In this document: positions 1 through 4,248 of the stretch, piece after piece
How the letters are laid out: each line of letters begins with the position of its first letter
Numbering within the stretch: the stretch's first letter is position 1
Source: Anaerolinea sp.
GTDB lineage: Bacteria; Chloroflexota; Anaerolineae; Anaerolineales; Villigracilaceae
Direction of reading: 5' to 3'
Length of the DNA: 6,228 nucleotides
Assembly: GCA_020720965.1 (NCBI GenBank)
Contig: DYNS01000185.1
Span: 1 to 6,228 of the forward strand
Translations under genes and position numbers: made by a program
The notes under the pieces: model-generated
Database searches by the model: none
What the model saw: only the letters and a program-made list of their open reading frames with translations
What the model was told of the DNA's origin: nothing

Positions 1-36
1 CTGGCAGACAAGGCTGCCCTGCGCCTGCTGCGCTAA
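1..36 (+). CDS. Possible C-terminal end of a convergent gene (partial)
   Basis: The plus strand is open from base 1 in frame 1 and reads LADKAALRLLR, then a TAA stop at 34-36. This stop overlaps the TAG stop of the minus-strand NAD synthase by two bases, so the two genes would converge tail to tail with no room for a separate terminator. The peptide is helical in character and would suit a protein C-terminus, but eleven codons cannot prove coding. The alternative is plain intergenic DNA or the leader of a further minus-strand gene; no minus-strand start codon with a ribosome binding site is visible in these bases. The product cannot be named. Confidence 0.25.
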   Translation: MADKAALRLLR

Positions 37-1586
37 CGCTTCGTTACCGGAAAAAGCCTGCCAGAGCCAAAAGCCCGCTCCGAAACTTTCAACACAATCC
101 CTGCCTGCCAACGCTTATGCTCGGCACGCTTCAGGGCGGGGTCAGCGCCATCCGACTGAACAATCTCCTCCAACGCGGGGGAGATTGTTTCGTAATCAAA
201 AGGGTCCACCTGCGCCGGGCGTAGTTCCGCGCTGGGGGGGCGCTCCAGCACAAAGGCGGGAATGACCTCCGGAGCGGCATAACGCGCCAACGCATAGACT
301 TGCGGCTTGGTCAGGTCCGCCAGGGGGCAAAGCGCCCCCGCCATATCGCCATACAGGGTGGAATACCCCAAAGAGAGTTCGGTCTTGTTACTGGTATTGA
401 GGAGAAAACCGCCCAGGCGATTGACAAAAGCCATCAGAATCAACATCCGCAACCGCGCCTGAGCATTCTCCAGCGTAGAATCCGCTTCGGCGGGGGCAGG
501 CTTGCCGGGGATGGGAGAGAGAATCTGCTCTGCGGCAGCGTGCAAAGGTTCCAGTTCCACCTCTTCCAAAGTACACCCCAGGGCGCGGCAGAGTTGGCGG
601 GCAGCCTGGGCAGAGCGAGGGTCGCTGTAACGGGAGGGGATGAAGACGGGGGTCACATTCTCCGCGCCGAGGGCGCGTACCGCCAGAACCAAAGCCAAAG
701 CCGAGTCGATTCCACCGGAAACGCCCAAAACCGCCCGGCGCAACCCGTTTTTACGGGCAAAATCGGCTATGCCCAGGGTGAGAGCGGCAAGTAGCCGGGG
801 GAGTTCATCCGGCGGAGGGCAGGGAAGGGCTGGTTTGGCGGAGGGCAGGAGCCGGGTAAGCGAAATCTCCTCGGTACACGTTGGGAGACAGGAAAAATCC
901 TCCCCATTCCAAATCAGGCTGTTGCCGTCAAAAATCAGTTCGTCATTGGCTCCCACCAGGTTTACAAACACAAGCGGCGTTTGGGGGGCTGCGCGGCGAA
1001 TCTGCGCCATGCGCCTTTGCACAATGCCCTGACGGTAAGGCGAAGCGGAGAGGACGACCAAAGTTTGCGCCCCCGCTTGTTGCAGGGCAGCGGCGGGGTG
1101 CAGGTCGTAGCCTTCGTCCCACAGGTCTTCACAGATAAGAACACCCACTTTTTGCCCGACAATGTGAAGGGGCGGCAAGGCTCTGCCCGGCACAAACCAA
1201 CGCGGCTCGTAAAAGACATCGTAAACGGGCAGGAGTTGTTTTTCTGCGGCGATGGTGAGCCTGCCATGCTGCGCCAAAAAGGCGGTATTCACCAAGCGGG
1301 GCAGGAGGGGGTTGGCGCGCAGAGGCTGGGCAGAAAAAGAGCCAAACAAAACCGGAGGCAGCCCCTCGCAGCGGGCGGCAAAGTCCTGGTTGGCATGGGA
1401 GGTGGCTTCTACAAAGTGAGGGTCGTAGAGCAGGTCGCGGGGCGGGTAGCCGGGCAAGACCATCTCTGGCAGGACAATGAGGTCTGGGTTGAGGTTGGCG
1501 GCGCGGCGGGCGGCTTGCAGGCAGAGATGGACGTTCCCCGGCAGGTCGGCAACGGTGGGGTTGACCTGACAGATGGCGATTTTCAT
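33..1586 (-). CDS. nadE: Glutamine-dependent NAD+ synthase
   Basis: This enzyme makes NAD+ from nicotinic acid adenine dinucleotide (NaAD), ATP and glutamine in the cytoplasm, the last step of NAD synthesis (EC 6.3.5.1). The 517-residue protein has two domains. Residues 1 to about 250 form a nitrilase-type glutaminase with the expected triad E41 (LPEMVLPGYPP), K116 (AEKQLLPVYD) and C152 (LICEDLWD). Residues about 265-517 form the synthetase, with the ATP-pyrophosphatase P-loop SGGIDS at 290-295, the conserved NTSNKTELSLGYSTLYGD region at 397-414 and the family-typical end RAFGSGRLFPVTKR. Length and motifs indicate an intact enzyme. The frame is open 22 codons further upstream to 1652, but the family N-terminus KIAICQ and an ATGA overlap with the preceding stop favour the ATG at 1586. 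No Shine-Dalgarno precedes it, so translation probably depends on coupling. It is the last gene of the cluster; the first gene can supply its substrate. Confidence 0.95.
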   Translation of the reverse strand: MKIAICQVNPTVADLPGNVHLCLQAARRAANLNPDLIVLPEMVLPGYPPRDLLYDPHFVEATSHANQDFAARCEGLPPVLFGSFSAQPLRANPLLPRLVNTAFLAQHGRLTIAAEKQLLPVYDVFYEPRWFVPGRALPPLHIVGQKVGVLICEDLWDEGYDLHPAAALQQAGAQTLVVLSASPYRQGIVQRRMAQIRRAAPQTPLVFVNLVGANDELIFDGNSLIWNGEDFSCLPTCTEEISLTRLLPSAKPALPCPPPDELPRLLAALTLGIADFARKNGLRRAVLGVSGGIDSALALVLAVRALGAENVTPVFIPSRYSDPRSAQAARQLCRALGCTLEEVELEPLHAAAEQILSPIPGKPAPAEADSTLENAQARLRMLILMAFVNRLGGFLLNTSNKTELSLGYSTLYGDMAGALCPLADLTKPQVYALARYAAPEVIPAFVLERPPSAELRPAQVDPFDYETISPALEEIVQSDGADPALKRAEHKRWQAGIVLKVSERAFGSGRLFPVTKR

Positions 1587-2476
1587 GGCAGGCTGGGGGA
1601 GATTTCTTGCAGGAGGTTGAGCGCCTCGAGGAGGCTTTCGCGGCGCAGGCAAACCTGGTCGCCGAGCATGAGGGTGCGGTAGCCGGTTTGGTGCAGGTAA
1701 GCGAGGTCGCTCAGGTCTGCCGATTCGGGGGTGGGGGCGTAGGCAAGCGAATCGAGGATTCGGCTGGCGGCAATGGCATGGGGGTCTGCCTGGAGGATGG
1801 TTTGCATGGCTTGCAAAATGTGGTGTGGACGAGGGACTTCCACGTACAGGTCGCCGCGTGCCGCCATAAGCCTGCCCATGCTGTTTTTATACTGACGGGC
1901 AAAGGCAAGCCCGCGCACGCTTTCGATTTTGAGAATCAGTTCGGCGGAGGGCAGAATCTGGCGCACGGCTTGCACATCGGCAGGGGTTTCGGTGAAAGAG
2001 AGCATGACCCGATTTAGCCCTCGCGCTTGCATGGCGTGCAGGTAGGCGAGGTCGGTTTCGGTGAGGATGCCTTCGATTTGCAGGGAGGGGTGCGGGATGT
2101 TGACTGATTCGCCGGGACCGATGAGGCGGCGGGGCGAATCTTGCAGGATGAGGCGGTTTCCCTCTACGGCGACAACGGTGGCATGTTCGCGTCCATCGCT
2201 AAAAAAGGCGGATGCCGGGGTTTGGAGGCGGATGCGGTGGCTGAGAAAGACTTCGGTGAAGGGGGGCATTGCCGCGCCGACAACCCGCAGCTGCCGGGAT
2301 TTCAAGTCCACCCACAGGGGTTGATTCAGCCCTGCGAGACGTTCCAGCGCTTCGGCGGGTCCATCTCGCAGGGGCATGACGGTGTTCAGACGCAAGCCGC
2401 TCACCATCGGGTGTCGCGCCACCTCGGCGGCATAAGGGGCGTAAGGCGGCAGGGTGACAATGACAGAAAAAGGCAT
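1583..2476 (-). CDS. Pyruvate-kinase-like barrel protein, short and with an altered active site
   Basis: The 297 residues follow the pyruvate kinase A and B domains in order, then stop. LRLN (28-31) matches the MNxxRxNxSHG strand, WVDLKSRQLRV (55-65) the DTKGPEIR strand, FFSDG (91-95) the B-domain DDG turn, GESVNIP (122-128) the GVNLPG return, LSFTETPADV (159-168) the LSFVRxxxDV strand, LKIES (182-186) the AKIEN strand, MAARGDLYVEVP (204-215) the MVARGDLGVEIP loop and SRILDSL (238-244) the TQMLESM strand. By rabbit-enzyme numbering, R72, N74, D112, K269, E271 and D295 appear kept (R29, N31, D57, K183, E185, D209). S76 is V33, T113 is L58, T327 is S238, and SHG and KGPE are lost. The B domain is about 60 residues instead of about 100, and the regulatory C domain is absent (typical enzymes have about 470 residues). 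Ordinary pyruvate kinase activity is therefore doubtful; a related reaction or a regulatory role is possible. It starts 8 bases after the VWA gene without a Shine-Dalgarno and overlaps nadE by four bases. Confidence 0.75.
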   Translation of the reverse strand: MPFSVIVTLPPYAPYAAEVARHPMVSGLRLNTVMPLRDGPAEALERLAGLNQPLWVDLKSRQLRVVGAAMPPFTEVFLSHRIRLQTPASAFFSDGREHATVVAVEGNRLILQDSPRRLIGPGESVNIPHPSLQIEGILTETDLAYLHAMQARGLNRVMLSFTETPADVQAVRQILPSAELILKIESVRGLAFARQYKNSMGRLMAARGDLYVEVPRPHHILQAMQTILQADPHAIAASRILDSLAYAPTPESADLSDLAYLHQTGYRTLMLGDQVCLRRESLLEALNLLQEISPSLP

Positions 2477-2484
2477 GGGTTCGG

Positions 2485-3456
2485 TTAACTGACCAGGTTG
2501 AGGGTTGTTCCGCAGTAACTACATTGGAACATACCGCTGGCGTGGGTGGGAATGGGTCCGCCGCAGGTGGGGCAAATCATCTTAATCACTTTGCTCACTT
2601 GCGCCACTTTGTTTTCGTCCTGGCGGGCACGCATATTGTTTTCAAAGTCGCCAAAGTGACCCCAGGAGCGGGCAATTAAGCCCATGGCGTAATCCACTGC
2701 GCGTTGTTCGTCTTCAATGCGGATGATTTTTTGCTCGCCAATGGCTTTGCCCCACTGCTGGTCCACGATGTCGCCGGGTTTGCCGGTGGGACGGCGCAGG
2801 AACCAGGTGCTCCAGTTTTGGGCGACCTGCTGCCAGGCTTGCAAAGAGTCTACGTCCCCTTGGGGCGAATCGCCGAGGTAATGGGCAATTTGGGCGGCGG
2901 GAACCTTGGGGTGCATGTTGATATCGCCAAAGACGATGAGAAAAGGTACTTCCTGAGCGTTGGGGGTCTGGACGTGGATATTAACCCAGTGGGCAAACAG
3001 CCCGTAACTTTCGGGGGCATCACCGCCGCCGCCTTCGCCGTACAAAGAGCCGAGCAGCTGTTCCAGGTCGAAACCGCTGGCGAAGGTGGTCACTTGCAGG
3101 GGCCAACGGTCTACCCCGGCATCGCCAATGGCGGCAAAGCAGATTTCCACATCCGGGCGGTATTGCGAGAGGGTGTTAAAGAGCAGGGGCAGGCGGTCAA
3201 AAATTTCGGCGGGCCACGAAGCCATGGAGCCGGTTACATCAACGGCGATGATGACGGGATTGGTCGATTCGGAGCGAATCTGCTTTTGGGGGTCTATCAC
3301 CTTTTCGTTGGGTCCGCCCTTTTTGGCGTAAGTGCGCGGACCAGAGGCTTTGGCGCGTTCTGCGGCTGTTGCCCGTGCCGAATCGGCTGGAGCGGGGGCG
3401 TAGGCGTACCTGCCCGTGCCATGCCATTTGCTGGTATCTTCATCCCATGAATACAT
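2485..3456 (-). CDS. VWA-domain protein with C-terminal zinc ribbon
   Basis: A 323-residue protein, probably cytoplasmic, with no signal peptide or membrane segment. Residues 1-65 are polar and rich in A, K and P (WHGTGRYAYAP near the start) and look disordered. Residues about 66-270 form a von Willebrand factor A domain: hydrophobic strand IIAV, then DVTGS at 73-77 (a DxTxS form of the metal-ion-dependent adhesion site, MIDAS), FAAIGDAGVDRWPLQV at 107-122, the glycine-rich GGGGDAPES at 142-150 and the strand FLIVFGD at 172-178. The C-terminus is a four-cysteine zinc ribbon, CPTCG at 295-299 and CSYCG at 312-316. VWA domains usually mediate metal-dependent protein contacts; the partner here is unknown. 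A GTG at 3462 overlaps the previous stop, but the ATG at 3456 sits 7 bases after AGGAG and is preferred. Placement between NAD-synthesis genes suggests, but does not show, a link to NAD metabolism or to a neighbouring enzyme. Confidence 0.85.
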   Translation of the reverse strand: MYSWDEDTSKWHGTGRYAYAPAPADSARATAAERAKASGPRTYAKKGGPNEKVIDPQKQIRSESTNPVIIAVDVTGSMASWPAEIFDRLPLLFNTLSQYRPDVEICFAAIGDAGVDRWPLQVTTFASGFDLEQLLGSLYGEGGGGDAPESYGLFAHWVNIHVQTPNAQEVPFLIVFGDINMHPKVPAAQIAHYLGDSPQGDVDSLQAWQQVAQNWSTWFLRRPTGKPGDIVDQQWGKAIGEQKIIRIEDEQRAVDYAMGLIARSWGHFGDFENNMRARQDENKVAQVSKVIKMICPTCGGPIPTHASGMFQCSYCGTTLNLVS

Positions 3457-3458
3457 TG

Positions 3459-4019
3459 TCACTCTCCTGTAAAAATAATGTGCGCCGCCGATGATGCGGC
3501 TTGCGCCAGAGTTTGCAAGCCAAACTCGCGCCGAAAGCGCAAATCCAGCCCCTGCTGAAGGATATAGTCCGCCACAGCGGGCGGGGTGAGGGATTGCCAG
3601 TCTTCTCCGCGTGCCATTGCCAACCGAACCATTGTGCCGTTGAGCCGAATCTGCTCCTGTGCCGGTATCAGGCTGACGGGGCGTTCTACGCGGTAGTCAT
3701 CACGGAGGAGGTGGTAAACGTAAGGGTTGTCGGTGACGAACAAATCCAGGTCGCCCATCATCTCCTTCACCATGGCGCGCCAGCGCGGTCCATCGTGCAG
3801 GTCGGGAACCGGTAAAAGGCTGTAGTTATCCCAACCAGACAATGCCAGGCGCAGCATGGTTTCGGTTTCTTGCAGGGTAAAAGGATTGCGGAGGTCGTAA
3901 GCGTTGGAACTACCCATGCCGATGACGGCATGGTCGGCTGCCTCGCAGAGGGCGCGTAAAACCGGTAAATGTCCGTTATGGACGGGTTTCCAGCGGGCAA
4001 TGGTTGCGATGCGGTGCAT
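3459..4019 (-). CDS. nadM: NMN/NaMN adenylyltransferase, archaeal-type family
   Basis: This nucleotidyltransferase should join the AMP of ATP to nicotinamide or nicotinate mononucleotide, giving NAD+ or NaAD plus pyrophosphate. The 186-residue protein begins with a Rossmann strand and the signature RWKPVHNGHL at 9-18, with the HxGH nucleotidyltransferase motif at 14-17. AVIGMGSS (31-38) and the LRNPFTLQET stretch (43-52) match the GIGSAQ and NPFTAGER segments of the archaeal-type NMN adenylyltransferases. RLNGTMVRLAM (125-135) corresponds to the ISGTxIR motif that binds ATP phosphates. Length is normal for the family. The ATG at 4019 is the only sensible start: a TATAAT box lies 6 bases before it and no Shine-Dalgarno is present, suggesting a leaderless message. 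The gene heads the cluster that ends with NAD synthase, which could use its NaAD product. Preference for NMN or NaMN cannot be read from the sequence, and the symbol rests on family resemblance plus context. Confidence 0.82.
   Translation of the reverse strand: MHRIATIARWKPVHNGHLPVLRALCEAADHAVIGMGSSNAYDLRNPFTLQETETMLRLALSGWDNYSLLPVPDLHDGPRWRAMVKEMMGDLDLFVTDNPYVYHLLRDDYRVERPVSLIPAQEQIRLNGTMVRLAMARGEDWQSLTPPAVADYILQQGLDLRFRREFGLQTLAQAASSAAHIIFTGE
3464..3468 (-). promoter_or_regulatory. Shine-Dalgarno of the VWA gene
   Basis: AGGAG on the minus strand lies within the last codons of the upstream adenylyltransferase gene. It is 7 bases from the ATG at 3456 (good spacing) but only 1 base from the alternative GTG at 3462, so it decides the start. 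It is the only clear Shine-Dalgarno among the four genes of the cluster. Confidence 0.75.
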
Positions 4020-4025
4020 AGGGGT

Positions 4026-4031
4026 ATTATA
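4026..4031 (-). promoter_or_regulatory. -10 box of the NAD operon, leaderless-type promoter
   Basis: A perfect TATAAT on the minus strand is followed by ACCCCT and then the ATG of the adenylyltransferase gene at 4019. Transcription normally starts 6-7 bases after a -10 box, which here falls on or next to the A of the start codon. No convincing -35 hexamer is seen at 16-18 bases upstream (CTCAGG at 17) and there is no TGN extension. The box lies after the tRNA terminator, so the cluster appears to have its own promoter. Confidence 0.6.
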
Positions 4032-4069
4032 CGGCAGGTTTTTCTCTGCCTGAGTCGCAGCGATAAAGC

Positions 4070-4100
4070 AAAAACCGCCTTCTGGAGAGAAGACGGTTTT
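4070..4100 (-). terminator. Rho-independent terminator of the tRNA-Gly gene
   Basis: On the minus strand AAAACCGTCTTCT, loop CTCC and AGAAGGCGGTTTT form a 13-pair stem with a single U.G wobble, ending in a run of five T. It starts three bases after the last base of the tRNA. Read on the plus strand the wobble becomes a C/A mismatch, which points to the minus strand as the functional direction, although the plus strand has a run of six T and might also terminate some transcription. Confidence 0.82.
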
Positions 4101-4103
4101 TTG

Positions 4104-4175
4104 AGCGGGTGACGGGACTCGAACCCGTGATATCTTGCTTGGGAAGCAAGCGTTCTACCACTGAACTACACCCGC
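4104..4175 (-). tRNA. tRNA-Gly, anticodon CCC
   Basis: A complete 72-base cloverleaf. The acceptor stem GCGGGTG/CACCCGC has 7 pairs, the D stem is GTTC/GAAC with loop AGTGGTA, the anticodon stem is CTTGC/GCAAG with loop TTCCCAA, the variable loop is ATATC, and the T stem is ACGGG/CCCGT with loop TTCGAGT. The loop places CCC at positions 34-36, which reads GGG glycine codons. The discriminator base is T, as is usual for bacterial tRNA-Gly. The 3' CCA is not encoded (the next bases are CAA) and must be added after transcription. It lies alone between sbcC and the NAD cluster with its own promoter and terminator. Confidence 0.97.
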
Positions 4176-4193
4176 GTAACCAAACGGACGGGC

Positions 4194-4222
4194 ATTATAA
4201 CGTTGAATTTTGCGGATGGGAA
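4194..4222 (-). promoter_or_regulatory. Promoter of tRNA-Gly
   Basis: On the minus strand TTCCCA (4222-4217, four of six matches to TTGACA), a 17-base spacer and a perfect TATAAT (4199-4194) form a housekeeping-type promoter. The predicted start near 4187 leaves a leader of about 12 bases before the mature tRNA 5' end. It lies in the 73-base gap after the sbcC stop codon. Confidence 0.65.
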
Positions 4223-4248
4223 GGGGAAATTTACGCGCCCGGCGGGCT

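Noticed and set aside
1587..1652. N-terminal extension of 22 residues on NAD synthase.
   Set aside because: It overlaps the end of the upstream gene, is rich in P, A and R, and precedes the normal family start KIAICQ. The ATG at 1586 in an ATGA overlap is the better start.
981..1682. Plus-strand 233-residue reading frame opposite nadE, and other long antisense frames such as 2704-3450.
   Set aside because: They lie opposite clear coding sequence, show no recognisable motif or ribosome binding site, and are explained by antisense reading of codons with high G+C.
4033..4050. Inverted repeat GGCAG-N8-CTGCC directly upstream of the operon -10 box, as a possible operator; the same arms recur with a 6-base spacer at 3-18 beyond the nadE stop.
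   Set aside because: Five-base arms of this composition occur easily by chance in G+C-rich DNA, the spacers differ, and it does not match an NAD-operon operator I can recognise.
4230..4248. GCCCGCCGGGC palindrome just after the sbcC stop, as a terminator.
   Set aside because: The stem is at most 4-5 pairs with a very tight loop, and there is no T run after it.
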